A stretch of DNA of 64,000 bases from Calendula officinalis (lineage: Eukaryota > Streptophyta > Magnoliopsida > Asterales > Asteraceae). The stretch lies in assembly GCA_963853835.1 (NCBI GenBank), contig OY970825.1:30256835-30320834 (forward strand). The letters run 5' to 3'. Positions 27,403 through 40,267 of this stretch are shown here, piece after piece; positions within the stretch are counted from its first letter, which is position 1, and every line of letters begins with the position of its first letter. Below the pieces are notes generated by a model. It was not told where the DNA came from. It made no database searches and saw nothing but the letters and a program-made list of their open reading frames with translations. The position numbers and the translations under genes are program-made.

Positions 27403-28412
27403 TCACCATCTCATGCCGGTCACTATCACTTTCCATCTCCTCCTGCAATAAATGATTGCGAAAGTTAGATTACTCGTAATGTACTTTACAAGTATCTTAA
27501 AGTGATTAAGAAGTGTGGTTGTGTTACCTGAGGAACTTGTGTTTCCTCCACTACCACTTGCACCCTTTGGACAATTCCTTTTCCAATGCCCAGCCTCACC
27601 ACACTTGAAGCACCGGTTCTCGGTGCTCGCAGTGTTAGGCTTAACCTTCTTGACCTTTTGTTTGACACCTTTACCATTTGGAACTCCTTGGTTAGGATAG
27701 GTTTTACCCTTTCCTTTACCAACATGCCCCTTTCTCTTCTTCCCACCGCCACCACCGTTACCGATCAAGAGAACGTCCTTAGATTTGGTCCCCTAACTCA
27801 CTCAGCTGTCTTGAGAATGGAATGTAGCTCAGCAATGGATTTCTCCATATTATGCATGTTGTAGTTGACCACAAAAGACTTGTAGTCATCAGACAACGAG
27901 TTGAGTATAGTATCTGTTGCCATTTGCAACGGTATGGGGTGACCAAGTCTAGCGAGGTGACCCATGTGTCCTTTCATTTTCATGACGTGGGCACTCACCG
28001 GCGTTCCTTTGACCATCTTGCAAGAGTTAAAGGCTCGATTGATGTCAAACCTCTCAGTGCGAGTTTGCTCTTGAAATGAATCCCTAAGTTGCTGGATCGT
28101 CTCAAATGCAGGCAGATCCATAAGTCCTGCTTGTAACTCAGGACTCATGGTGGGTAGCATCAGACCGCTCACATCGAGTGCATCACTGACATGCTTATCA
28201 TAAGCTTTCCTCGTTTCAGCTCTGGCATTAACAACAAGGGTGTTTGGTACTGCTCTCTCCAAGACATACCACCTTCTCTCATGCCTGAGCACAATAAGAA
28301 GATTGCGCTCCCAATTGAAAAAGTTTGACCCAGTCAACTTGTCTTTTTCGAGGATTGAGCGAAGTGAGAGATTGTTGGTACTTGTTGTCGCAATCACGTT
28401 TGTTGGTGCCAT
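27403..28412 (-). pseudogene. C: Ty1/copia gag, frameshifted, possibly spliced
   Basis: The first part (28412-27798, 204 residues from ATG) has the copia gag fold signature: LTGSNFFNWERNLLIVL near residue 27, then the UBN2-type middle and ILNSLSDDYKSF near residue 168. After LKTAE a TGA and a frame change interrupt it. The other frame resumes with TKSKDVLLIGNGG, a lysine/glycine-rich linker and a CX2CX4HX4C zinc knuckle (CFKCGEAGHWKRNC) at about 27600-27560. Gag forms the virus-like particle and binds RNA. A GT-AG interval at 27527-27443 looks like an 85 bp intron. The stop plus frameshift makes this copy probably non-functional. Confidence 0.8.
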
Positions 28413-30933
28413 CTACAAATCAAACCCAGTTTAATTAGTAATCATCAATAAACATTCTCTAAAATATGTTATAAACCCATAATTAATATTTTAGGCCTAG
28501 GATCCATATATCACATTCTCGCCGCAAGGTTTGGGCACTTCCCGACGAGACATGCTATTTCTGGTAGGTAACATCCTTACCGATCGTATCAAGACTTGAC
28601 ACGATTCCTAGGGGTCGTAGAATCTTTAGACTTATAACTTATTACAACTTTGTACAATCTAATTGTACATTTCTAAGTTAGTAGTAAAGTCTAGTATGTT
28701 TATTCTACTCAAGTACTTTTTGGGCCGGGACTCCCGATTATCACCAAAGTAGATCAGGCCATCTAAGACAGTGCGATGCTCTGCGCCGGGACTCCCGATT
28801 ATCACAGAACCTTACGCACCCTAACACTCGCAATGATTTGAATCCATATCTAAGGTTCTTTATCCTTACAATATGAATATCGTTTAACAAGTGAGGTGTT
28901 CCATTAGGTGGATAGTACTTAGATCTAAGATTTTCTTGGGTTTGTTTAAGTCTTAAACTAAACTTAAACTTTAATTCCAATCTTAATTCTTGTTTAAAAT
29001 GTGTGACTTGTGAATTGAAGAGTTCTACAAGACACCTTTTTAAAACTTAAGAACTATTCTTTAAAACTTATAGTTTTAAGAATTTGCACGATTTTACATG
29101 TATACCTAAAACGATGTGTACAAAACGTTCTACTAGATTTTGTGAAAAATCTTATCTAGAATAAAACTTACTTGTTTTATCTTACTTGAAAAACTTATAA
29201 ACTTATGTTAAACTTTTTAAATCTATTATAATTCATAAACTTGAATCATAAATCTAGTTTAACACATCTAGTTTTTCATATGTTTAATAATCAAATCAAA
29301 CATTTCTTATGACTTATTAGATTCGACCAAAACTTATGTCTTAACGACATACTTATAAACTTTGTGATTTTCTTGTGTAGCTCCCACTAGCTTCAACAAC
29401 CATGATGAAACTTAAGCTAACACAATCACCAGTTTATACTTGGTGAAAATAATAAACTTACTATACAAAGACTATATATAATAATTCCTAGTTTGTTTAA
29501 ACCTTTCTTATATTTAACTTGAACTAGTTAAATATAGGTTCTTGTTATTTTTACTTGATCATTAATCTAGTATATTACATGACTTGTAAAATACTTACTT
29601 GTATAATTATCTAGCTAGTTATAATAACTTATAACTTTATACATCTTAATATATATATAACTTTGTATATTTCTAGTTAATCATATAATTTCAACTTGTA
29701 CAATTTCTAGTTATAATTAAATTATAACTTTGTACTTTCTAGTCTTAATTATATTATAACTTATACTATAACTAATTATAATATTATCTTTAAAGATCAA
29801 AATAACATTACCCTTTTTAATTGTTCCATTTTATCTTGTATTTTAATGTATTCGTATATATGTATAATTTATAATAAACTTCTAACATTCTAATAAGAAC
29901 ATTATATCTAGCTTATGCATGTGTTTTTAACTTAATCTAATTAAAATACGTATAAACTTATTATATCTTTTAAAATTCAATTTTACCTAATTATTAAAAA
30001 ATTCCAAAAAATTAAATACATATATATAAATAATTAAATACATCTTGTTAATTTTAGAACTTCAAAATTAACATCTTCTTTATCAATTCCCTAAATTAAT
30101 TAGATGAACCCTAATCTTGTTTTTGACCAATCAAAACTAGGGTTTTGACTTTCTTGATCAAAGACATTATTTTAAATTAAAAGACTAAATTTAATCAATC
30201 CTATTAAACAATAAACTTTGTTAAAATTCTAAGATAGATTATAACTTTTAATAAATTTATTTAAACTCTTTAAATTAAACCTTATAGACAATAATTTTTT
30301 TTTTCTAAATTACTAGGTTTAAAGAACTAGCTTTAATAAATCTATCAAAATAATAATTAAACTTATTAGACATAAACTTGTCTAATTAACTAGGTTTTAG
30401 ATTATTATCCTAATTAATACTTTTAAAGTAATAAACTTAAACTAGTTTAAACTTCTAGGGTTCTTTTAGGGTTTTCGAAAACTTAAGGCTAGGAAACTTT
30501 TCCACCAATTAAACTAGGCTAGTTTAATAAACTTGGTGTCCAAGTATTCCTCTAGATTTCGAAATCTCTAATGGTTTAGGAAAGAATCCTTTTGATCAAT
30601 TAAACAAATCTTGTTTAACATACTTGATCCTAGGGTTTTCCTTGGTCACGAAATTTTAAGGGATTATGGAAAGAATCCTTTTGATCAATTAAACATATCT
30701 TGTTTAACATACTTGATCCTAGGGTTCTTTCTAGGGTTTTTTTCGCAAATTGCTAGGGTTTTTCTAGAAACCTTCTTGACCAATTAAACTTAGACTAGTT
30801 TAATGTTCTTGGTCCTAGGGTTCTTCCCTTTTTCGAAAAACATGAAGAAGAAGAAGAAAACTTGAAACAAAAAAACTTAAAATTAAAGTAAACAAACAAT
30901 CTTTGTTAATCTAGTCTAGATCTCTAAACCAAC
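28413..30933 (-). other. C: AT-rich 5' leader
   Basis: 2.5 kb between PBS and gag with no gene seen. It contains an imperfect direct repeat around GGAAAGAATCCTTTTGATCA (30579 and 30667) and a (GAA)n run near 30845. Paired CCGGGACTCCCGATTATCAC sequences occur at about 28724 and 28786. Confidence 0.5.
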
Positions 30934-30945
30934 GCTCTGATACCA
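30934..30945 (-). promoter_or_regulatory. C primer-binding site (initiator Met tRNA)
   Basis: The minus strand reads TGGTATCAGAGC one base inside the 5' LTR. Confidence 0.92.
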
Positions 30946-30946
30946 C

Positions 30947-32082
30947 TGTAGGGTTTCACATGACTGATCGACCACTTGGGTCAACCTCCTAGTAAACTTG
31001 GTTCGACCATACTGACCAAGAACATGAACTTGTTCTTGATCGGTTAAAACCAACTAGCTGATTTAATCCCTAAATGCGGAACTGGGATTAAACCTAATCT
31101 TTAAACCCTAAAGGATTGGGATGTTGGAGAACTAGATTAGGTTAACAAGAAAGAAACCTTGTACGAAGAACTCAAACACACACATACTTGTGTGTTCGTC
31201 GACCATCAACCAAAGAACCCTAGGGTTCTTTGGCCGAAATTCGTCCAAGAGGGAGAAGGGAGAAAAGGGTTTCCCAAAACATACCTTGTTGATTGCTTAA
31301 GATAGATCCACTGATGATGAACAAGTCGAGCGATCTTCTAGTTGATCTAAGCAATGAACTTGGATCTTCAAGACTTGAAGAACACGAAGAACACGAAGAA
31401 CGAAGAACACGAAGAACACAAACTTGTGTTCTTCCCTTGTTGCTTGTTCTCGGCCGAAACAAGGAGGAGAGGAGGAAGTATTTTCGCGAGGGTGTAAGGG
31501 GTTTTAGGGTTACCCTAAGCCTCTTATTTATATACAAATAAGTTACGCTTAGAACCCTTCTAGTTTAATTAATATTAGAACTTTAATTAAACTTCCTTTT
31601 AACACTTCCATCCCTTATAGTTTAACTAGTTTATTATTGTTGCACTTAACTACTAAATGTATAGTATTAATACACTAATAATTCGGTACCCATATACACG
31701 AATTATATACTTGTATTTATACTTTCAATAATTAGTTATATAATAAACTTTATATAATTTATACAACAATATTATCCAATTACTATATGATTTAATAGCT
31801 TTAAATCATATCATGGATAATCTATAATTAACACATTGTATATTTACTCAATTAGTAAATGTACAACTACTTGTATTAATTAGTTAGCTGAACTAATCTA
31901 GTAATAAGTTAAACTTAACTTAATACTTAACTGATTCATAGTGACTATTATGAATCATTCCTCTTCGTAGTATCATTACTTATCTTGCTCGTATTACATG
32001 CACTCACCGGTGTGACCCTTAAGTGTTTCGTAGGCATGGATGTATCATCATAGGTTGACTGATTGTGCACATAATTCCTTCA
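30947..32082 (-). repeat. C 5' LTR (1136 bp)
   Basis: It begins TGTAGGGTTTCACATG and ends AATTCCTTCA. It keeps the ~249 bp missing from the other LTR, including five short GAAGAACAC-type repeats (31375-31425). Confidence 0.92.
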
Positions 32083-32087
32083 TGTAC

Positions 32088-32596
32088 TAGGTATGGTTGA
32101 AGCTTATTAATGTGGGGAATCCCCGGTTAATAAGTTAATGTGGTTCTATCTAGTTCGGGGGCAACCCGATAGTTAGATATAGTTGCTAGAAGAGCAGAAA
32201 TCGATAGGATCACAATAGGGTGACTAGACGGTATTGATGTAGTATATATATATATTTATATATTTATGAAATTGTTATTATTATTGGGGTCTAAAACCCA
32301 TGTATCTCACGAGACTATTTTGTCTCACGTACTACGTTTGTTTTGTGGCTATGTACTCAGGTTCAGGTTGAAGTGATAGAAGGTTGCACTAGAAGTGGCC
32401 TAGAGATGTTTAGCTCGGGAGCTCATAGGTAGATCCCGTTGCCTATGGTTTTGATATATTTGGTGACACCGTATTTTTGTAAACTCTAATAAACGTTTTA
32501 AAGTTTTTGTTAAACTGTATTTTGGACAATATGTCAAATATTGGAAAAATGTATTTTAAATGATTTAAACGATGTATTAAAAATACGGGTGTTACA
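32088..32596 (+). repeat. B 5' LTR, segment 3 of 3
   Basis: It continues after C at TAGGTATGG and ends ACGGGTGTTACA. It matches 47053-47623, except that its TA run is short (32239-32255). Confidence 0.92.
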
Positions 32597-32599
32597 ACT

Positions 32600-32611
32600 T
32601 GGTATCAGAGC
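32600..32611 (+). promoter_or_regulatory. B primer-binding site (initiator Met tRNA)
   Basis: TGGTATCAGAGC three bases after the LTR end; this gives the plus orientation of B. Confidence 0.92.
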
Positions 32612-33179
32612 TATAGTTTAAGTGAATTAGGTGGGATGTCCATCCTAGTCTTAGACTGTAGCAATAGGAATGTAAGATTCCTTGAGATCGATAGGTTGAC
32701 CTTGAAACTTTATGTTAAGTATAGGGTTGAACCTAGGGGACCTGTGGAAGTTGTTATGAATTTTGCAATGTGAAGTCTTTTGAGACCGTAGGGCATTTGT
32801 ATGATAGGGTCAACCCCTATGAGAAGTGCCATGTTTTGATCTAATTGTGTTGTTTTTGAATGTTGAGTTGACCGTTTGAATCTTGTTTGTTGAATACGTT
32901 GGTATGGCGAAAGAATGAATGTGAAAAGTGGACGAGCTCCACTAAATTGGGAAGAGATATGAATGAGAATGTGAACCAGACTATTGATAACCGTATGAAT
33001 GAGGGTAGGCAGAATGATTCCAATACCCGTACGAAGGAAGAGTCATCGAATGGCGAAGTCAGTAGTGGAAGTAATCTACATAAAAAGATAGCAAGACCTA
33101 ATCGGAAGAAATTGAAGGATGTTGTATAGGGCCTTCCTAGCGTGTAAAACCTTTGTGTAATTCGGAAATTTTCAGCCGG
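32612..33179 (+). other. B: 5' leader and possible gag N-terminus
   Basis: An 80-codon open stretch (32887-33129) rich in N, E, K and S could be the start of gag, but nothing in it is diagnostic. Confidence 0.3.
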
Positions 33180-33400
33180 AGGTCACGATGTGGTGGATTC
33201 GGTAGACTGAGCAAGTGATAAAGAGTAAAAAACTAAGGAAGAATGATATGATGACTTTGGTATCATCATTAGTGAAGGGTGAGGTATTGACACGGTGGAA
33301 CGTGTTGTATGAGACTTTGGGAAAAAGAGCGTTGTACAAGATGTTGTGAAAGGAACTCACGAGTGAGTTGAAAGGGGAACTCGGCCTGGAAGGAATCTAG
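33180..33400 (+). pseudogene. B: decayed Ty3/gypsy gag
   Basis: The plus strand reads WWIR, stop, TEQVIKSKKL, then LVSSLVKGEVLTRWNVLYET and YKML, stop, KELTSE. The pattern of a W pair, basic helix, S-S-L-x-K-G-x-x-L-x-W-x-N and a following K-E-L matches the Retrotrans_gag domain. Two stops lie within about 70 codons. Further on, near 33998-34070, a phrase IEMMDLILG, stop, then NAMV is reminiscent of the end of a gypsy protease but is too short to call. Confidence 0.55.
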
Positions 33401-34599
33401 AGGGGGGGGGGGTTCATGATGCAACCTCGAAGGTCTTAGGTAAAATTGATGTATGTGATTATGGCTTAATTGTTTAGTTGTTGCACGAATTGGTGCTTAT
33501 AGAAATTGGAGATGAGTCGTATGATGTGGAGATTTATTTTGGGAATAGTCTTCCCGGCTAGTTATGTGTATGGGAATTATATATATATTTATTTTATTTT
33601 TTTGGAAAGGATTATGGACCGGTGTGGCACATGTAGACAGGAGATAAGGGTTGATGTTATTATGTAGGGTCAAAGGGCGAACCACGAGAATGGTAGATGT
33701 TATCAACAAAAGGATAGTAGTACAAAGAAGTACTAACTCTTGGTAAGAATTGTTAGTATGGATGAGAATTATAGAAATAGAAACTTTGGAAATAGAATTT
33801 GGATATTCGGCGGGAATCCGGATGAGTAATGAAATGTTATTATACGTGAATGGTAAAGAAAAGAATGACTAAGGTATAAGTGATGCCTTAGAACTTATAC
33901 ATGGGAACTATGTGGAAAATAGTAAGTGTCGAGAACGACGAATGTTGATCGTTGAAAGCGGTTGAGCAAAAGTTGGCGTGTAGCCATAGTAAGTTTTATG
34001 ATAGAGATGATGGATTTGATATTAGGGTAAGAAGTCAATTATTGGTAAAATGCCATGGTAATGATATGACGATATATGACATGGGGTAGTGTGAAACTAC
34101 GGTTGGGAAAGGAATATTTCTAGGTCTCACGATGTATGAAAGTAGAAAATCGAGTGTTGGGCTAGTGGGTGCTAAGTCATGGGTTGCAAGTGTAGACCGG
34201 AGTCGATTGGTTGACTCAAAGATGACCAGGTTGACCGGTGAGTTATGGTTAATGGAATGGAGTGGTAGTTACTCCAGTAGTGGAAAAACGATTTGGAATG
34301 TGGTAATAAGGAAATGAACCGGTTAATGGTGGTTAATGTGTAAGTGAAACGAGATTTTATTAGTTACCCATGGGGTACAATGCATGTGCATTATGTGATG
34401 GCCTTCAAAGGCATATGACAATGAAAAGGTAATGTCATGTGGATCATGTTGAGTAATATGTCAAATGAGAAATATGTTAGATAAGAAAGAAAATGATAAT
34501 GTGATATTATGGGAATTGTCCTAGAATTCATGATGAGTAAATAGACGATTGAATGAGTGAGGAAGTAGCAAAGCTACGTGATGCGAAAAGATGAGTAAT

Positions 34600-34713
34600 A
34601 GATGGTATTGGTGTGGCATATACATATGTTTGTATATGTGCACAATAGAGATGTATAGATGGTATTGGCGTGGCATATACATATGTTTGTATATGTGCAC
34701 AATAGAGGTGTTT
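34600..34713 (+). repeat. 57 bp direct repeat, two copies
   Basis: AGATGGTATTGGYGTGGCAT and the following bases are repeated at 34600 and 34657 with one or two changes. Lies just before a TA run inside B. Confidence 0.8.
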
Positions 34714-34727
34714 AGATTGAATTGGAA

Positions 34728-34838
<111 letters not shown>

Positions 34839-36073
34839 TATATGTTTATGTATATGTATGACGAATGTATAACCATGTGGTTAATGAGTATTGCTATTAT
34901 GTCATGGTAAATGAGAATTTGGTTTGAAATGCGGGTTGCATTTAGGTCATGTATGTGTAGGAGATGCCTACGATTTATGGAATAGGAGGAAAGAGAAACT
35001 CCTAGTGAGCAAATTACTATTTGGTAACCTAGATATAGTAAACTTGTATAAAATTGTGGAATGTGTTGCGGTAGAGGATCTAATACCGATAATTGAGAAT
35101 AAAAAGTTATGAAATTGATCGATGTGGTACAAAGATGGTGGAAGGAATACTAAGTGATAGTATGAGTGACCAAATGAAGGTCAAGAAACGGTAAATGTTA
35201 GTGTGACCTTAAGTAAATGTGCGACTCTCGGATTATTTGGGGAGAAATTGAAAGTTGAAAAAAAAATAAAAAAAATAAAAATGGGAACAATTATTAAGGA
35301 AATAATAATGAGTAGAACCGGAAGTGTTAAATTGTGTGGTAGTACCCCGTGAGTAGAGAATTTGTTAGTTGGGAGAAGTATCGTTGACTTTATGCAAAAG
35401 TCAAGATTTATCAGTTTGTGATTGGTTGACTTGGTCAAAGATGGGCTTTGACTCTCATTTTGAATGACTAGTGAATGTTGTGAGCATAATGTGTCGATTG
35501 TATGTACGTGAAAAGGTTAATGGAATAATTAAAAGAGTTATAGTCGGATTGTGCGACTTTGACCCGTTGGGTGTTTAGAGTTGAATTTGGGGATCGAGTA
35601 TATGATTATTGATGGATCATAAATTAAAGGTTGATGGTAAAGGAAAGGATGATTAATGAAACCTTTAACAAGTAAAGAAAGTGTTAAAGTATAGTTGATT
35701 GTGCTTAAGTCAAAGATTAGACAATGTTGGATTATATCGACTTGGTCGAAGCTAGGTTTTGCTATCCGCGTGAATCAAGTAGGTAATTGTAATGATTGGG
35801 TCATATCATCCCTATGTGTATAGCGGATTAATTGAAGGATTGAAAGCTTATGATTACATTGTGAAATTTTGACCCGTTTAAATAATATAAGTTTAAGATT
35901 GATTTTTGACCCGTTTGGGCCTAACGGGGTTAAGTGAATGTTTAAATACATATTGTTGACTAAATTGGAATGAGAAAAGTTTCATGGTAATAACCACAAG
36001 GGAAAGATAACGGAATGCTCGGTCGAATGTGGATTGAAAACAATTTCTAGTGATTCCGAGGACGGAATCCTTT

Positions 36074-36088
36074 CAAGGGGTGAATAGT
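36074..36088 (+). promoter_or_regulatory. B polypurine tract
   Basis: CAAGGGGTGAATAGT lies directly before the 3' LTR start, comparable to the GGGGGAGAGATT of G. Confidence 0.5.
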
Positions 36089-36709
36089 TGTAACGACCCG
36101 AATTTTGTGTTAAATAAATTATGAAAAAACTATGATAAATAAGGATAAATCATTTAAATAACTTAGGAATTGGTTTCGTGTCATTTCGTATAAGAAAGTT
36201 ATGGACAAAACCGTGTCGAATGAAACTACAAAAAATGCGGCTTGGGCTGCATAGCAGAAATAGCGACGCGAATTAGAGATAGCGACACGATTTTTCGTCG
36301 CAAAACAGAAATCCGAAATCGCGTTTGTCGGTTATATCGCGACTTATAGATAGCGACGGAAATAACGACGTGATCGGCTTTTAGCGACGCGATCTTTGGT
36401 CGCTGGCAGCTTTAAAAAGCGGGTTTCAAGTCATAAATGCATCTCACAAACCCTAGCTTCTCTCCTAACAAGTGAGTATACGTTTTTGAGTGGAAAAGGT
36501 CGTTTGGAGCCAATTTTGGGGTCCAAATCAAGTGATTTTGCTTCCATTGTTGAAGATTAAGGTAAATCTCTTCTTTCTCAAGCTTTAAATGTAAGATTTG
36601 GGGAATTTGGTTTAATGAATGTTAACCCTAGCTTTTGGGGTTTTTATGGATGATGAAATAGAGCATGTAGAACTCTTATCTATTATGTTTAAACATGGGT
36701 AAACATATT
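36089..36709 (+). repeat. B 3' LTR, segment 1 of 2
   Basis: It begins TGTAACGACCCG. It contains the uninterrupted site of A and several AGCGACGCGA motifs. It is broken at ACATATT by G. Confidence 0.92.
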
Positions 36710-38851
36710 TGTAACACCGCAAAAACTAAACCCGATTTTTTTTTTTTTTTTTTTTTTAAATATAATAATAACAGAAGCGTATAAATAACCATCATAAAAA
36801 CAGTTATTATATAACAGGCCTTTTACAAATTAATTCAAAATATTAAAAGTATTTAACATTGTTAAAATATCCGGCGGTCCATTTACTTCTATATCAAAAT
36901 TCAGAGTGTTGGTCAACCATTCCTAAAACACCCTTTTGACCCGTCCAAAAGAAAAACCTGCAAAAGAGTCAACGAGGTGGGAATTAGCTAACAGCTAAGT
37001 GAATGAACTTAAACCAATAAAATAATCGAACAACCGATGATAAATGTAATTATCCCAATTAGTTAGTTTTGAAGAGTAACGGTGGTTCTGCCGAAGCCTT
37101 AAATCATTGTTGGCCGAACAATGATAACCGATGGCCCTTTACTCAAAGACAGTGTGTGCCCCCTTAGAACAACCAGTGCTTCTAAGGGCGATACACCTTG
37201 TCAATAGTAAACTTATGCCCAGTAGAATGTTCCAATTACTGACCTCTTCCCCAAAAGTGCACTCAATTAATTACCGAATTATTTATACCGAAGTATGGGC
37301 TTGCAATAATAATTGCAGCCAAGAAAACTGCACCCAGGAAAGTTCGCGTTCGCGGACTAAGAGTTCGCGACGCGAACTCAAAGTTCGCGACCACGAACTT
37401 CCTCGCGATCCAGCCCCCAAATCCCTGCCTCATGCTCGCGTTCGCGAACCCTATGTTCGCGACGCGAACTTCCCCAGACACTAAATCCTGCACCTTTTTA
37501 CCATTGCAGCCAATTCCTAACCAAGTTTTACACCTAATGGGTGAAGACTAAATCCACTCACCTTAGCTACGCAATCCACTCCCCAAAACTCAGTATACTA
37601 ACTACTGAGTTCCCTTGCCTTTGCCTGTAATAATAATACAACCGAGTTAGTGACCGAATTAACCGAAATAGCTAAAATGCAAGTATTATAGAAATGACAA
37701 AGACTTGCACAATTCCTTTAACCATTTAGCCACAAGCTCAAATATGACAATAAACATGACCTAAGCTTCCCAATTCAAGACTTGCACCAAAACATGTATT
37801 TATGTTCGATTCTAACTATTTAGGCCCAAACGGGTCAAAACCAAACTAAACCAACAACACTTACAAATAGTTACATTTCTCATATAAATAATGTTAGAAT
37901 CATTTATAACCATTTGATAACCAATTCTGATCAAGACATCTATTTAAGTTGACTTAGAAAAGTCAACAATGCACAACTAGCTAGTTAAGGCCATTTCAAG
38001 ACAATTAGCCAAACACCACCCAAATTAGCATCAAATACACTTACAAATCAGTCAATTTCCATCTCATGATGATTCTACACTAATTTAAACATCAAGAATT
38101 CCATTTACACAAATTATCAATTTTGGTGGGTTTTGGTCATCTTCTCCAAAACTCCATAACTAGGGTTCTTGAGGTCCAAAACTTAGACTCACAATTCAAC
38201 CATAACTATGCATCTAGAACACACAAGAGTAGTTAAGAACATCATCTAAACCCTAGCAATTCATCAATTTCATGTTTTAAGGCAAAGAGACTCCATAACT
38301 CAAGAACCCTAAGTTTTTCTAGCAAGAACACACAAGTTAATAAACAATTAGCATGAATCCTACCTTGTGATGATGATGATGATTCCGAAAATCAGAGGAA
38401 GGACAAAACAATGCTAGACTTCTTCAAAAGAGAGCTTCAAGAAAAATATGTATGTGTGTCTAGTGTGTGTGTGTGTCGATATACCAGGGGAAAAGAGAAG
38501 AAAGGAGGTTTTGCCACCTCCTTGGCCACGTGCCCTCCCAACCCAAAATAGACCCAAATCAATTAAACACAGATACATTCTGAAAGTCTAGGTCGCGCTT
38601 GATTTAATTAAAAATACTTATCTAACTCAGATTTTAATAACGAAGATATTTTTGGAACTGTAATTCAAAGTTTAATAAGAAATAAAATTTGCTCTCTTAT
38701 ACTTGATCAAATCAGTTAATACATATTTTAACCCCTTGATTAAAATATAACAAAATCCAATTAAATCACATAATTTATTAAAAAGAATAAACAGATATAA
38801 TTACTTACCGAAAGTAATTTAGAAATCTAGGCCGGGTCTCAGGGTGTTACA
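36710..38851 (-). repeat. G 3' LTR (2142 bp)
   Basis: TGTAACACC...GGTGTTACA ends. Relative to the other LTR it has 22 instead of 17 T in the poly-T run and one extra GAT triplet (near 38370). A cluster of TTCGCG palindromes lies at 37338-37470. Confidence 0.96.
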
Positions 38852-38863
38852 AATCTCTCCCCC
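38852..38863 (-). promoter_or_regulatory. G polypurine tract
   Basis: The minus strand reads GGGGGAGAGATT between the pol stop codon (38864-38866) and the 3' LTR. Confidence 0.88.
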
Positions 38864-40258
38864 TTAAAGAGATTCCGTCCCCGGAATCTCACTTTGCTCA
38901 AATAAATTCGGGTAACGATCTTTCATTTCAGCCTCAGTTTCCCACGTTAAATTAGAACCTAAACTATGTTTCCATTTGACCAAAACCATAGGAATCTGCT
39001 TCTTCCTCAACTTTGTTACCTTTTTATCCAATAGTTCAACCGGCTCTTCTATCAACCTTTTCTTTGTATCAACTTTCAGCTCTCGAACCGGCAAGATTTG
39101 AGATTCGTCTTCCACTTTGCATTTTCTCAAATAACAAACATTAAAAGTATCATGAATACCGGACAATTCCGGTGGTAGTTCTAAAGTCACCAATTGATCA
39201 TTAACGACCCGACTGATACGAAACGGGCCAATGTACCTTGGAGCTAATTTACCACGTTTCCCAAACCGAATAATTCCCTTCCAAGGCGAGACTTTTAAAT
39301 ACACCAACTCATTTTCTTCAAAAGTTACCGGTCTACGTCTCGGATCTGCATACATTTTCTGACGATCTCGGGCCGCTTTCAATTTTTCTCGGGCAATGGC
39401 CACCTTCTCGGCCGTCAATTGAACTATATCAGGGCCCGCAAACTGTTTTTCGCCTGCTTCTAACCAACAAGTGGGGGTACGACAACGACGACCATACAAC
39501 ATTTCATAAGGTGGCATCTCAATACTTGAGTGATACGTGTTATTGTAGGCAAATTCAATTAACGGTAAATGAGAATCCCAAGAACCACCATATTCTAACA
39601 CACACGCCCGAAGCATATCTTCTAAGGTCTGAATCGTTCTTTCTGTCTGGCCATCTGTTTGCGGATGGTATGCGGTGCTTAGATTAATCCTTGTACCCAA
39701 TTCTCTTTGTAAGCTCTTCCAAAAATTAGAAACAAAACGAGGATCTCGATCCGACACAATCGATAATGGAATGCCATGACGAGAAATTATTTCATCAATA
39801 TATAGTTTAGCTAGTTGATCGAGGGACGCTGTTTCTCTTGTGGCCAAAAAGTGAGCACTTTTAGTTAATCGGTCGACTATCACCCAAATCATATCGTGAT
39901 TTTTCTGAGTACGGGGAAGTTTCGTGACGAAATCCATGGTTATATTTTCCCATTTCCATTCGGGTATTTCTAACTGTTTCAACGACCCATACGGTTTCTG
40001 ATGCTCAGCCTTGACTTGCGCGCAAATCTGACACTTTTCAACAAATTGAGCAACGTCGGTTTTCATAGTAGGCCACCAATATAACACCTTTAAGTCGTTA
40101 TACATTTTTGTACTACCCGGATGGACCGACAATCGAGATTTATGCGTCTCCGTCAAAATCAATTCCCGAAGTCCCCCGAGTAGTGGTACCCAAACACGAG
40201 ACTTATACAATTTTAACCCCCGCTTGTCATCAACTAACTCATCTTTTCTTTTACTCAT
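38864..40258 (-). CDS. G pol, 3' part: integrase and chromodomain
   Basis: A 464-codon open frame, in the same frame as the upstream gag-pol and separated from it by a TAA at 40268-40270. The zinc-binding HHCC region has H39, H46, C76 and C79. The integrase core has D109, D170 and E206, giving the expected D-35-E spacing. Residues ~403-452 form a chromodomain-like end: EEPVELLDKKVTKLR, LVKWKHS, LTWETEAEMKDRYPNLF. This type of C-terminal chromodomain marks the Tekay/Del chromovirus lineage and is thought to steer integration to particular chromatin. The ATG at 40258 may be accidental; the natural product would be part of the polyprotein. The frame ends at the polypurine tract. Confidence 0.93.
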   Translation of the reverse strand: MSKRKDELVDDKRGLKLYKSRVWVPLLGGLRELILTETHKSRLSVHPGSTKMYNDLKVLYWWPTMKTDVAQFVEKCQICAQVKAEHQKPYGSLKQLEIPEWKWENITMDFVTKLPRTQKNHDMIWVIVDRLTKSAHFLATRETASLDQLAKLYIDEIISRHGIPLSIVSDRDPRFVSNFWKSLQRELGTRINLSTAYHPQTDGQTERTIQTLEDMLRACVLEYGGSWDSHLPLIEFAYNNTYHSSIEMPPYEMLYGRRCRTPTCWLEAGEKQFAGPDIVQLTAEKVAIAREKLKAARDRQKMYADPRRRPVTFEENELVYLKVSPWKGIIRFGKRGKLAPRYIGPFRISRVVNDQLVTLELPPELSGIHDTFNVCYLRKCKVEDESQILPVRELKVDTKKRLIEEPVELLDKKVTKLRKKQIPMVLVKWKHSLGSNLTWETEAEMKDRYPNLFEQSEIPGTESL

Positions 40259-40267
40259 AACTTCCGA

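Larger units (their letters stand above)
24108..32082 (-). mobile_element. Element C: gag-only Ty1/copia element (TR-GAG type)
   Basis: 7975 bp with a perfect 5 bp duplication TGTAC (24103-24107 and 32083-32087). The LTRs begin TG and end CA. PBS, gag and PPT all read on the minus strand. The interior (5.95 kb) carries only a gag gene with a zinc knuckle. No protease, integrase, reverse transcriptase or RNase H was found, so it fits the terminal-repeat-with-gag class, which depends on proteins from other elements. Confidence 0.88.

Noticed and set aside
37131..37493. Frames on both strands in the G LTR, repeated at 44098-44460
   Set aside because: LTR sequence across the TTCGCG palindromes; open on both strands because of composition.
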